A program made the position numbers and the translations under genes. From positions 98,121,068 to 98,185,067 of the forward strand of contig OX578152.1 in assembly GCA_951213105.1 (NCBI GenBank): 64,000 bases of DNA, written 5' to 3'. Source of the DNA: Amaurobius ferox (taxonomy: Eukaryota > Arthropoda > Arachnida > Araneae > Amaurobiidae). Below, one piece after another: positions 12,104-22,699 of this stretch; positions within the stretch are counted from its first letter, which is position 1, and each line of letters starts with the position of its first letter. The notes below the pieces were generated by a model. The model saw only the letters and a program-made list of their open reading frames with translations. It was not told the origin of the DNA and made no database searches.

Positions 12104-12400
12104 TATTTAAAACACCTTTATATCAACTTGAAATCTACTATATATAAAATACTCAAAACTCTTTTACATCAACTTGAAATGTACTATATATAAATACCTA
12201 AAACTTCTTTATATCTATTTGATATCTATTATATATAAAATAATTAAAACTTTTTTACAGCTACTTGAAATTTACTATATATAAAATACTTAAAACTTCT
12301 TTATATCTACTTAAAATCTACTTTAATACTTAATATTTTACTTTAATACTGGAATACTTAAAATGCCTTCATATATACTTGAAATCTACTTTATTTCTAC
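12104..12400. repeat. Tandem array, ~46-bp unit, about six copies
   Basis: Repeats of AAAACTTCTTTATATCTACT followed by TGAAATCTACTATATATAAA, with starts near 12110, 12156, 12203, 12246 and 12292. The right part is degenerate. One further unit lies left of the Tc1 element at 8363-8411. Confidence 0.85.
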
Positions 12401-12522
12401 AAGAGTTCTATTTGAAATTACACATGCACAGTTCACAAGAATGCCCTTAAGCACCCACTGTAATCTTGCAAGAAAAATGCCATAAATATACATGTTAGAT
12501 TTATATATAGTAAAGTGACAAT

Positions 12523-12536
12523 ACCCGATCGAATGA
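12523..12536. repeat. Target-site duplication, left copy
   Basis: ACCCGATCGAATGA, identical to 12824-12837; it bounds the SINE between them. Confidence 0.9.
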
Positions 12537-12823
12537 GGGCGCGGTAGCCCATTGGTTAGCGCGCTGGAGTTGCACTCGGTAGGCCCGGGTTCGATTCCAG
12601 CCACTGCCAAAACTGCCGCCGTGTTCATGCGGAGTACGATCACGTTAAACATGTGGGTCCGAAAGTCCTTCCGAGAGGTTGGTGGTAGGGGAAGGAGGGT
12701 ACGGTCCCTGTGGATGCCTCCTCTGCTGGGTTCCGGTCTAAATTGGGTGGCACTTCCCGACCGTCCAAACAGTTACCTTACACCTTTCTGGTAGGTCGGA
12801 CGGTCTGGGTTTCAACAACAACA
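12537..12823 (+). mobile_element. tRNA-headed SINE, full length
   Basis: The head has Pol III A-box-like sequence (GTAGCCCATTGGTTAGCGCG) and a B box (GGGTTCGATTCC) at tRNA spacing. A body follows (GTGTTCATGCGGAGTACG ... TTCCGGTCTAAATTGGGTGG ... GTAGGTCGGACGGTCTGGG) and a (CAA)n tail. It is flanked by a perfect 14-bp target duplication, so the insertion is intact and probably young. The same body occurs at 46253, 58271 and, with a 5S head, at 19840. Confidence 0.92.
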
Positions 12824-12837
12824 ACCCGATCGAATGA
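12824..12837. repeat. Target-site duplication, right copy
   Basis: ACCCGATCGAATGA, identical to 12523-12536, directly after the (CAA)n tail. Confidence 0.9.
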
Positions 12838-13055
12838 AAGGGATTGCATCGCCCCTAGTAGAGAATTTAAGAAGTTAGGAACATGATATTCGCAAAAAAG
12901 CGAAATAGAAGAAAAATGTCAATTACAAAGTAGTAGATGGTTGTCTAATTTGTTGGAAACTACATCCAAAATGCACGAAACGAGTACAAGGAAAACAGAA
13001 TAACAAATTTTAGCCTGTTATAAAGATTATGTTCTGCCTACATCACATTTATTAT

Positions 13056-13916
13056 TACTTTCCTAACGTACATAGTACAATGCACAGCAAAACGTATTGT
13101 GACCGGGAAGAAAATCTAAGTTTATGTTTTCGACGTAAGAGCATGTTTCAAGCATCATTAAAATGGAATCAAGGTAGTGTATATGTTATAGTGTGTTTGT
13201 TCGTAAGTATGTGGAACAGGAACGGAGCGTTACAAAAAAAAAAAAAATAGTACGGTTATTGCAATCAGTAAATACAAGAATCTTATCGAGTTTAAATGCA
13301 GTCGAAAGTTTGGAAGACCCCGTTAAATTTTTGAATGAATTTTTGAAAAAATTATTAAAAAATCTGGACCATTAATAATATTAAATAATCATTTCATTTT
13401 TAATTCTTCGATAGAAAACGATTAGTTTTATTTTGTGAATGCTAGTATGAACCGTTCTCGAGATATTGCGCTATTTCAAATAAACTTATTGAAAAAATAC
13501 ATAAAATCAAACGTAGTAAGTATCCTCAAAGAAATTCACTTTTTATATGCAATATTAAACGTCAAATCTATGAACATAATTCTCGTGGATCTAAGTCGTT
13601 CCATTTACTAAAGAAGATACATTTTGCATTACATTTTATATTTTTACGTCCAAGAATTCGCCTATAGTCATTCATCTCACGGGATATTAATAAAATGACA
13701 ATTGCATTTTGATGAGAATTTTATATGCGGGAGTATGAATAAATATGCCATTCTGTAACTAATAAAGAAACCTGAAATATACATTTAAAATTTACGTAGC
13801 GTAAATGGAATGCCAAAAATATTATGCCATGGATCTCTTACATCATATAATTTTGCTATATTGGAAGTAAAGTCATTGCATTCTGTAGGGTAGGTCCTGT
13901 GCTACCTGTATTAGAT
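13056..13916 (-). mobile_element. Interspersed repeat family C, copy C1 (degenerate)
   Basis: It shares block order with family B at low identity: the ACTTTCC start, TATTGTGACCGGGAAGAAAA, TTTTCGACGTAAGAGCATGT, a GT-rich patch, GAACCGTTCTCGAGATATTG and an end near GTAGGGTAGGTCCTGTGC. Its head abuts the tail hairpin of B1, forming a head-to-tail pair. Small frames at 13029-13375 are incidental. Confidence 0.6.
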
Positions 13917-13920
13917 TTTT

Positions 13921-14952
13921 ACTTTCCTTATATACATAATGTATAAGGAAAATATTGTGACGGGGTAGAAAATTCGAATTCGAGTTTTCGACGGGAGAGC
14001 ACGTTTCAAGCATCCCTGATCACGAATCAAACATTTTTGAAGTGATGTCTGTGTGTGTGTGTGTGTGTGTGTGAACGTATGTGTGTGTATCAGTGAGTCT
14101 GTGGAGACGAAAACTGACGAACGAATGGACGGATTCGAACGAAATTTGGTACAAAAATCACAATCCGTCAACACTGGAAGCCTATTGTTTTTATACGCAA
14201 TCGAATGTTCAGAACCTGCCTAAATTTTCGAATGAAATTTTGAAAAAATCGTCAAAAATCAAAACCGCTAATAAAGTTACGCAAAAAACATTTCTTATGC
14301 AATTTTTCCTTAGAAAACGATTGACATAAAATTAGAACGCTAGCATGATCCGTTCTCGAGAGATTACACGTTTTTCAAATAACGCAAATAGACATTTCAT
14401 ATGTAATTTTTCATTAGAAAACGATTGGCATAAATTTTAGAACGCTAACATGAACCGTTCTCGAGATATTGCACATTTTTAAAAAAAATTATCAAAAAGT
14501 CATATAAAATAATAAAAAAAAATTCCTATTGAGAAACATGTTCACTTTTCATATGTAATACCATACGATAAATTGGGTGACATCATTCTCGTGGATCTAG
14601 CTAGTTCCATTCATGAAAAAAGATACTTTGAGTAATACTTTTGTATTTGAACGCCAATAGTCATTTATCTGCTGTAAGAGTAACATATTTCTTCGTCCAT
14701 AACGCTTGGCGAGATTTTGGCGACGAATTTAGCGGAATGTCGCCAACTTTGCGACTTTTTGAAATGTTGCCAAATTAACGAAAATCTCGACAGACGCTAA
14801 ATCAATGAAAATGACGACTATTTGTCGAAAATTCAATATCTTGGAAAGAATATTAGTATCTACTATAAGAAAAACCTATTTCTTTACTGTAAAAGTAGTA
14901 AAATCATTACATTATATAAGGAAAGTCATGTGTTGCCCACATCAGATTTTTT
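13921..14952 (-). mobile_element. Interspersed repeat family B, copy B1 (full length)
   Basis: The tail hairpin ACTTTCCTTATA / TATAAGGAAA lies at 13921-13951. Next come GTGACGGGGTAGAAAATTCG, a (GT)n tract at about 14048-14073, GATCCGTTCTCGAGAGATTA, a block of GCGAC-containing inverted motifs at 14701-14800 (GGCGAGATTTTGGCGACG and its partner CGAAAATCTCGACAG), and the head GACTTTCC...CATCAGAT read in reverse at 14923-14950. The element is non-coding; frames at 14081-14329 and 14805-15070 are shadows. Confidence 0.85.
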
Positions 14953-15293
14953 ATTTTGTGTCCCACCAATGCATAGAATTTACATTTTCCGTATATATTA
15001 CTCATTCTGTTGCATTTTCCAGCCATTTGTGAGTGCGTCATCGGGAATCTTGCATGTCAGACCGATCTAAATATGATCTGTACCCATGCATTATGTATTT
15101 GGCGTCATCCAAATGGAACTAGAATGACCGCCCCATGCAAAATAGACAGTTCAAAAAAGAGACTGTCAGACCCACCGTTTTAAAGAAGGAATTCTGTCCG
15201 CTAATGTTATAGGACAGTTTGGACAGTTTGGCTCTAGCTAAAAGATATTTCACCTCCGCCGTTTCTGTGTGTTTACTTCATTTCAAGAATTAC
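14953..15293. other. Spacer, nothing recognised
   Basis: Unassigned DNA between B1 and the TTAA-flanked MITE. Confidence 0.4.
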
Positions 15294-15297
15294 TTAA

Positions 15298-16181
15298 GGG
15301 GACGGTAGACGTTGAAAATTTTTATTTATTTATTGACTTAGAAACATGAAAATTTGTATAAATATTCTTAACATTACTATATAAAATACCATTCAATTTT
15401 TTTCAATTTTGTTATAATTTTATATATATTTTTTTAATTTAATTTTTTTTAACGAAAATTTGAAAATGCTCCTTGCGTGCCATTTGTTCACATTTTTGAT
15501 TCATTTTGCATTATGATCACTTAAAAACATATTATGAACAAATTTGGGTATTCATTTTTAAATCCATTAGAAAGTTTAATTTTTAAAAGTATTTTTCTGC
15601 ATTAAAACTTTATTTTCATTATTTAATTGGGTTATTCTTCACTTTTAATTACCTTAATAAAGTTCAGTTATAAAATGCATACCCAGTTTCATTAAAAAGT
15701 ATGAAAGGTGTTTTCTTACCAAATTTCATGCATCTCAAACAAAAATTAATACGCATGGAGATTTTTTAAAAATGTAAAACCTTTGAAAATTTCGTTTCGA
15801 AAAAAATGCATTTAACTTTAACCTTTTGCTTACGGGTGGGACAGCGTCCATTCCAAACGAAGAACCTCCCCAAAAGACAGGTATTTGACATACCCTATCC
15901 CAAACAGTTTGGTCCCCCTCCCCCCCTTTGCAGACATTGGCGTCCATGGAATTCGCTCCTTCTGCCGGCGATTTCCATGGACGTCAATGTCTGCAAAGGG
16001 GGGGAGGATAGAACTGTTTGGGATAGGGTATGTCAAATACCTGTCTTTTGGGGAGGTTCTTCGTTTGTTGATGGACGCTGCCCCACCCGTAAGCAAAAGG
16101 TTAAATGTGTAAAACAATGTTATAAATAAAAAAAAATCTTTTTGTAGTCGATTTTTGCTCATTTCAACGTCCACCGTCCCC
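15298..16181. mobile_element. TTAA-flanked MITE (piggyBac-like) with a large internal hairpin
   Basis: The ends are GGGGACGGTAGACGTTGAAA on the left and TTTCAACGTCCACCGTCCCC on the right, inverted repeats of about 20 bp. TTAA flanks both sides (15294-15297 and 16182-16185). TTAA duplication and G/C-rich ends are typical of the piggyBac superfamily. No transposase is present. The interior is AT-rich apart from the long palindrome at 15818-16104. Confidence 0.75.
15818..16104. repeat. Near-perfect inverted repeat, ~133-bp arms, 21-bp loop
   Basis: Left arm 15818-15951 and right arm 15973-16104. They share TTAACCTTTTGCTTACGGGT, CCCCAAAAGACAGGTATTTG and GCAGACATTGGCGTCCATGG in opposite orientation. 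The arms are much more GC-rich than the flanks. Open frames on both strands here (15735-16192) are by-products of the palindrome. Confidence 0.92.
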
Positions 16182-16240
16182 TTAATATACAAGGGGTGTC
16201 AATGAAAGTCATGGACTAGCTAGGGCAATAACTCGAGTAA

Positions 16241-16370
16241 TATACGATAACCCTAATATTTATTAGGGTTATCGTATATCACATTAACATACGATAACCC
16301 TAATATTTATTACGGATATCGTACATTACATTACCATACGATAACCCTAATATTTATCAGGGTTATCGTA
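16241..16370. repeat. Three tandem small hairpins
   Basis: TATACGATAACCCTAATATT and its mirror AATATTTATTAGGGTTATCG form a perfect palindrome at 16241-16278. Close copies follow at 16289-16323 and 16336-16370, spaced about 47 bp apart and separated by CACATTA/CATTACATTA-like linkers. Confidence 0.9.
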
Positions 16371-16375
16371 CATTA

Positions 16376-16600
16376 CAGCTGTTTTCAACGTGTGTTCCGC
16401 GGAACCCTTGGGGTACTGTTAGAGTGTTCCAGGCGTTCCGCGACGTGACAGTTTCGTGTAAATTTTCTACAAAATATTAACAAAACGAGCAAAGTTTGAA
16501 TGAATAATTTGGACCTCAAGGGACTTTTTTCCATTTTAGGGTTCCGCCATTAAATTAAATTTTAAAAGTGTTCCTCTACTAAAAGAGTTTGAAAATCACT
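16376..16600. mobile_element. hAT-like non-autonomous remnant
   Basis: The left end CAGCTGTTTTCAACGTGTG and the right end GAGTTTGAAAATCACTT are approximate inverted repeats of the CAGNGGTTCTCAA type seen in hAT (Charlie-like) elements. The interior has GTTCCGCGGAACCC and GGGTTCCGCC blocks common in such elements. No 8-bp target duplication is evident, so this is tentative. Confidence 0.4.
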
Positions 16601-16608
16601 TTTAATTT

Positions 16609-17075
16609 CCCTATAACATATGGTAATGTATGCGGAAAGTATTGGATTTGTACCGAAAATCGCAACTCGAGTTTTCGGCAGATTTACACGTATTGAGCAT
16701 TTTAGAACGAGAAACGCTATTTTTAAAGCTCGCGTGTGTGCTCAATGTATGAATGCAGTATAGCTGAAAAACTAATGTACCGAATTTCTCAAAATTATGT
16801 AGATAAATCATTTATGTGTTACTCTAGTGCTAGTTAGATTTGGGTATGATTCGCTCTTTCGACCCCCCCCCCCCCCCAAAAAAAAAAAAAAAAAAAAAAT
16901 GCTTTTTTTTTTCTGAAATGGCCCGCAAAAATCATAAAACCAGCATTTTCAGAATTTAAGCAAACTTTGTTTTGCAGGCTAGTTATACTTTTCCGAATCG
17001 TACAAAAATCTAATTCACAACAGGGTAACCCACGAGTGATTTATTCACCAAATGTTTCAAAATTTCGTCAAATAA
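16609..17075 (-). mobile_element. Interspersed repeat family A, copy A4 (truncated)
   Basis: The tail-side half is present: CATATGGTAATGTATGCGGAAAG, then CGAAAATCGCAACTCGAGTT and the CAAAAATCATAAAAC and GGGTAACCCACGAGTGA blocks. The head-side half is missing. A (C)n(A)n run lies at 16863-16900. Confidence 0.7.
16863..16900. repeat. Poly-C / poly-A run
   Basis: About 15 C followed by about 23 A, within copy A4; slippage-prone sequence. Confidence 0.9.
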
Positions 17076-18529
17076 ATTCCAGAGGTACCCAAATGAATGC
17101 GGTGAAAAATATTGTAAATTATTATAAAAGCATTGACGAAGAATAATTGGTTGATGCCGAATTGTGAGGGAGTGGATTACAATTAACAAATGAGTGAATA
17201 ATTTAAGTATTTTCCCCTAAAAATGAGTAGATCCTATTATTTAGATGTTATCATGAGCCTTTCTCAAAAGATCACAATTTTGTGATGACGTCAAAATTTT
17301 TATTAGTCAATGATAATCTGATATACCATTTCTTATTAAAACAAGGAATACGTAATCATTATCCAATAGCATTGTTGAACATTGTTGTTTTGGTGCTGAT
17401 AGTATATGATAGATTCTGCTGTGTTAATAATTGTGATATAAGCCTTTTCCTTTTGTACAGGAGCCCAGGCAAGGGTTACGGTAATCCTGCTTCCTATAAG
17501 AAATTAAACAAATTGAAAGTCATGACAATTATATCCATTTTAAAAAATGTGTAATATTAAAAAAGATCAACAAGTTTTAATTGTAAATAGACTTGACTTT
17601 TATCAATTATGTATATGGCCACGCCCACATTTGTTGACTCCCATTTTTAGCAATCGAAGGTTTTCTTGGAGCATTGAAATAGCAATGTCAATCTCTTCTA
17701 TATTTGTAATAAATATGAAAGAGAGCTGTAGATATTTTAGTAGATATCAATATTTCTGAAGGTGTTAAAATGACGAAAGAAAATAATACGAAAATTAAAA
17801 TAACTCTTCGGTGTATATTCTATATTGAGACTAATTTTGCCATTTTAAGTTTCAATTTTATTTTATTTTATTTATAGCCCGACATGCCGTAGGTAGTGTT
17901 TTAAAGACTGCCATCTGAGCAGTCCTAAGTTAAGGTCACAGCGAATAATATTATTCTATCCTCCCAACAGACTATAAGATTGCGAAAAAAATTAAACGTG
18001 AAATATGTTTACGAACTGTCTACATGTACCAATAACATTTTGAAAGTATATTTTATATAATGAATGATTTCTTTTCACTGTGGACTCTACCAGGAGCAGA
18101 CTTAGAAAGTTTAGAAAGCTGCGCCTAATAAGGCCGCGGATAATTAAAATAGGTAAAACAAATAACCATAGATTCTACGAGAGGTCCCTGTTTTATGGAT
18201 ACTTAAATACTTAGGTACACGTATAATTACGGCATCCGTGCTTTAATTTGTATAGTTTTCAGTACGCATATCAGTGTACTTAAACATTTATTCACTTACA
18301 AGGATTGACACGTGTAAGTACGCAAATGCCGAAAAACAAGAATTACCGAATTTGCAAGTTGTAGGTAACAAAAGTAAATTTAAATATTTAGAAATTGGTA
18401 ACAAGCAAATCAGAAGGTACTAGCCGAATACCCGTTGAAATTCAACCGTCTTTAATAAAAGCAGCCCTCGAAATAAAGTGAATTATTGAATTATTCGATT
18501 TTTTCCAGTGGTACTTTTCAAACTGTTCA
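17076..18529. other. AT-rich spacer, nothing recognised
   Basis: Small frames at 17282-17554 and 17547-17759 show no family motif. I see no repeat structure. Confidence 0.4.
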
Positions 18530-19690
18530 CCCATTCACCAAATTTCAAATTTCTGTCTCCCTTCAGATTGGGCATTTCATTTATTCGGCAAATCGAAAAT
18601 TTTAGCATACATCGCCCCTAAAGTATAAAATCATGGGGAGCTGAAATTGTACACTTTATTTTCCAACTGCCTACCATTACATCAAATTTAAAGTCTCTAT
18701 CTATTCGCGAAGTATGGTTTTCTATCATTTCACATTTTGAACGCTTTTGGCTTTTGTGTGGAGTACCCACCTCTTTAAATGAACATTATTTAAAACTCTA
18801 TTTTTGAATTTTTTATCAAATGTACCAAATTTCAAGCCTCTATCACATTTTATATAAAGCATTTCTCATTTACTCGGAATATCAAACATTTTGATGTGCG
18901 GCACCCCCTAAAGTAGAAAATATTGAAAAACCGAAATTGCACATTTTCTTCCTTCCGAGCTATATATCCGTACACCAGATTTGAAATATCTACCTTATCC
19001 TGAAACATGCTTTTTATACTATTTCACCTTTCGAACGTTTTTCTGTGGAGCATCTTTTAAATGAACATTTTTGAAAAACTCTATTCTTCTTACCAGTTTT
19101 TTTACCAGATCATTGGACCAAATATCAAGCTTCTCTCACGTTTTAAAGGAGGCGTATCTCATTTATTCGGAAAATCGAATATTTTGGTGTGCGGCACCCC
19201 CTAAAGTAAAAAACATTGGAAAACTGAAATTGCACACTTTCTTCCTTCCGAACTATATACCAATACACCAAATGTGAAATCTCTATCTTATTCCAAAGTA
19301 TGATTTTTTTTTATTATTTCACCTTTCGAACATTTTCCTCTGGAACACCTCCTTAAACGAACAGTTTTGAAAAACTTTATTCGTCTTGATTGCTTTTATC
19401 AAATGATTAGCCTATATACCATATTTCAAGCCTCTATCAAATTTTAAAGGAATCGTTTCTAATTTATCCGTCAACTCGAACATTTTCGTGTGCTGCACCC
19501 CCTAAAGAAGAAAATATTGAAAATCTGAAATTGCACACTTTCTTCCTTTTAAACGTTTTATCCGTATACCAAATTTGAAGTCTATATCTCATCGCAAAAT
19601 ATGCTTTTTTATCATTTCACTTTTCGGACGTTTTGGTGTAGAGCACCCCCTCTACATAACATTTTCGAAAAATACGATTTTCCCAGGCGT
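18530..19690. repeat. Tandem array, ~295-bp unit, about four copies
   Basis: The anchor CCCCTAAAG...AAAA followed by GAAATTGCACA occurs at about 18617, 18905, 19198 and 19500, giving steps of about 288-302 bp. Each unit also has CTTCCTTCCGAACTATAT-, TTTCACCTTTCGAACGTTTT- and ATTTCAAGCCTCTATC-type blocks. Units are diverged. It is satellite-like and non-coding. Confidence 0.85.
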
Positions 19691-19839
19691 TTCATCAAAC
19701 TCCCTCAGCTGCAGGGTTGTGGGCTCGAGTCCCACCTGCAGGCATGGATGCTGTGTTGTTGGGCGTAGTATGTTCCACCCCACAGGTACCACCGGGGCAA
19801 CGTCATGCGACGGCTAAATGGTTCACTATACTGCAGGTT
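19691..19839 (+). mobile_element. Unclassified SINE-like repeat, host of the 5S SINE
   Basis: It contains GGGTTGTGGGCTCGAGTCCC, which resembles a Pol III B box, and a GC-richer body through CGACGGCTAAATGGTTCACT. It is cut by the 5S-headed SINE; its continuation after 20163 is AT-rich. Confidence 0.45.
19825..19839. repeat. Target-site duplication, left copy
   Basis: ACTATACTGCAGGTT, repeated at 20149-20163 on the other side of the 5S-headed SINE. The first two bases could also belong to the CAA tail. Confidence 0.88.
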
Positions 19840-20150
19840 GAGCCAACGGCTTACCGTGCTGAAAACACCGGTTCTCGTTAGATCACCGAAGTCAAGCAGC
19901 ATCGGGCGCGGTTAGTACTTGGTGGGTGACCACCTCGGAACACCGCGTGCTGTTGGCCATCTCGGGTGCGGTATCCCCGTGGTTTGCGCGCTAGATTTGC
20001 ACGCTACCACAAAATGCCGCCGTGTTCATGCGGAGTACGATCACGTTGTACGGAGTACGCACGATCTAAATTGGGTGGCACTTCCCGGCCGTCCATACAG
20101 TTACCTTACACCTTTCTGGTAGGTCGGACGGTCTGGGTCTCAACAACAAC
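19840..20150 (+). mobile_element. 5S rRNA-headed SINE (SINE3-like)
   Basis: A 5S-rRNA-like head (19842-19957) is joined to the same 3' body found in the tRNA-headed SINEs here: GTGTTCATGCGGAGTACGAT, then GATCTAAATTGGGTGGCACT, TAGGTCGGACGGTCTGGG and a (CAA)n tail. Part of the body present in the tRNA-headed copies is missing between GATCACGTT and GATCTAAATT. It is flanked by a target duplication of up to 15 bp, so the insertion is intact. Confidence 0.88.
19842..19957 (+). pseudogene. 5S rRNA-like sequence (SINE head)
   Basis: Clear 5S rRNA similarity across the length: GCCAACGGCTTACCGTGCTG, ACACCGGTTCTCGT, GATCACCGAAGTCAAGCAGC, GGTTAGTACTTGG and GGGTGACCACCT. The internal Pol III control region is recognisable. 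Scattered changes, a missing base in the TTGG(A)TGGG segment, no T-run terminator, and fusion to the SINE body argue that it is a SINE head and not a functional 5S gene. Confidence 0.85.
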
Positions 20151-20163
20151 TATACTGCAGGTT
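20149..20163. repeat. Target-site duplication, right copy
   Basis: ACTATACTGCAGGTT, matching 19825-19839. Confidence 0.88.
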
Positions 20164-21599
20164 AATTGACAAAAGATCATTGTATTAAGTTCTACTGCTG
20201 CAAAATTAAAAAAAATATATTTCTAGTAGTTGAGCAAAGTCGCTCTGATATAACCGATGTTGCTGGTATCGCTAAATATTTCATTGCACATTCTCCAATT
20301 GTTGCATATATTGTTACAAGTACGTGCTTTCTCATCACTCAAAAGAGGCAAGTCAAATCGCAATTAAGGCTCCTCAGTTAGATAATATTCGAGCCATCCA
20401 GTTAAATTAAATATTTTGTTGACTTCATCATTATATAGAAATTCTAAAGCACGTTTGGTGGACAACTTGCATCATCGTTTGATGATTATTATCAGTAGAG
20501 TAGTTTGAATTAAATATTTTACTTTTGAACGATAATCTTGCAAAAAAAAAAAGCTCATGTTGCAAATCTTTGTACCCTGGATCCAGTGAAACACGTAACT
20601 TGTCTCAAATATACTATATTGTTTGTATTCTACTCGAGATCAAAGCGATACTTAAGTTCATATATTAGAATCTGCGTTGTGTTACTCAGGACATCATCAT
20701 TTCGTAATTTTAAATGTTTCTCAACACTTTTTAAAGTAACGGCCCGACCATTGGAACTAGAGTGCGACTTTCTCCGCCAAAAAGTGCTGCGGCAGGTCTG
20801 CTTCTGTGGCTTTAAGCGCATTGCGCAACCTCTGAAACGAAAGGGAAAAATTGCCTGGGGGAAAACGTGGGTCATCGAAAATTTTAGCATTGCACTCGCT
20901 TTAAAATTATAATTAATGGGTTTAGAAAATATATTTTTTTATTTTCGTGCAGTGAGTAATATTTGAAGGAGTTGTTTTTAAATTATGAACTTGGGATTGC
21001 TACTTAATTTTTTTATACCGCAATCTAAAATTCGGGGACGTTTTAAACACATGAAAAGCGTATTTCAGCACAGAAGAGTGTATTTCAACCATTTTTTACC
21101 TTGAAACAAAAATAAATATAAAAAATATGTATTTATTTTTTATAAAAAATATATATTTCGTACTTAAAATTTATAATATATTTTATAAGTTTTGTTAATT
21201 TTATAGTTTCTCATATCGTAACTAATATTTATAAGAAATTAAAATCCGTTATTCTCGAGATATTGCACGTTTTTTACACGTTAGAGTATTAGTCTCGAGA
21301 TTCAAAGATCGAGATTTCAATCTCAGTTTGGATATTATTTCATAAATGACTAGATCGAATTACCCTGGTCGCTCGGGTCCTAAATAGGCACCCTCACGCA
21401 ACCATACTCATAAAATGCAACGTAACAATAACTACATAATACGACATTGTTTCCCATTGCAGTGGACACACCCTCAGTTGTGACGTCACGAAACCTGGGG
21501 AACGGACTCGCTGTCTTCAGTGGTGAAAACAGTGCCAAAGGATTACTTATTTTTCGTCTCAATTGCGAATGCCAACTTTTATAGACCCACTTAAAAATT
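20164..21599. other. Spacer, nothing recognised
   Basis: A 124-codon frame on + (20538-20912) overlaps an 86-codon frame on - (20630-20890). Neither has a motif I know. The block at about 20740-20880 is less AT-rich than its surroundings. Confidence 0.35.
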
Positions 21600-22120
21600 C
21601 ATAAAAAAGTCAGATATAAAGAAGTTATAACTTTTTTTTTATTATTAGAATGCGAAGATAACACTCCATATTCATGCCAAAAATTAGAATCCCATGAATC
21701 TTCAATTCTCTGATACGAGAGAGTAAAAATGAAATAGCTCACATATGTGTACTTCGATATTTAATTAAATTAAATATGAAGGATGTTATCCTTCAAATTC
21801 GGTTCATAGCTTGATAGAAAGAGCGTTCTTCGGTCTTTGCAATGATGTCAAGATGAAAACTCTGATTATGTATCTTTTATCGCTTAGGAATAGTTTTTTG
21901 TAGAAATTGCTCCACATTGCACTACAACATAAAATAACTAGAAAACTAATTTGAATTTAAAAAATAAATCGCTCCGAGTTGTCTTGGGATCTAATCTGAT
22001 CTATCACTGTACCGAATTTTTTAAACACCCTTAGATTTCTTGAACACCCTGTTGTGGGTCTCTTAGATTTTCTGCTACGTAATCAACAGACAGACATTTT
22101 CTTTTATTAAGAACTAGAAC
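21600..22120. repeat. Diverged repeat family D, copy D1
   Basis: Shares ordered anchors with D2 and D3: TTAGAATGCGAAGATA (about 21645), AATGATGTCAAGATGAAAAC (about 21840), CATAAAATAACTA (about 21928), and an end with GCTAC-TA-CA-AGA-A-ACAT followed by TTCTTTTATTA. It is non-coding and of unknown class. Confidence 0.6.
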
Positions 22121-22699
22121 AAATTACTCGCCGTTGCCTCGATCCTAAATAAGCAGCCACTTGTTATAAATAATTAAATAAGCGCCCGGTACTTAAATAA
22201 TACATCTTAAATAAGTGGCCATTACTTATAAATAATTAAACTAGCCCCTCCTACTCAAATAATATGTTACTTAAATAATATCAAAATCGCACGCTTTTTG
22301 CAAAACGCAAATATTAAATGCCTTTTCTAGTAGATGGCGGTAGCGGTCAGGAGAAAGAGGGCTTCGTATTTCAATGCAGAACATTCTGTTTATTCAAAAT
22401 TCGAAGAGTTCGCTTGATTAAAAAAATTTATATTTAATCAACGGATGGGTTTAGAAAATTATTTTTTTTAATTCTAAAGCAGTTTTTGATATTTTAAGGA
22501 GCTGCTGTTATATTAAATTATGCACGTCGGATGACACATCAATATTTTTATAGCGTAATATAAAAATCGGGGAGGTTTAACACACACGAAAAGTATATAT
22601 ATATATTGGCCAGGGGGTCACAACCCCCCCGGCAAATTTTTGGTACATTGCATTCATCTCACTTTATCCTTTTGGAAATAAAGAAATATATATATATAT
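22121..22699. other. Spacer with short local repeats and (TA)n
   Basis: Two similar TAAATAAGC/TATAAATAATTAAA stretches at 22140-22270 form a short imperfect tandem repeat. A (TA)n run occurs at about 22685-22707. Confidence 0.4.

Noticed and set aside
15735..16192. Four overlapping frames with similar peptides on both strands
   Set aside because: They read the two arms of the 134-bp palindrome.
19842..19957. Functional 5S rRNA gene
   Set aside because: Substitutions, a base loss, no T-run terminator, and direct fusion to a SINE body with target duplications.
20538..20912. 124-codon frame overlapping an 86-codon antisense frame
   Set aside because: No recognisable motif on either strand and no paralogue in the window; not enough to call a gene.
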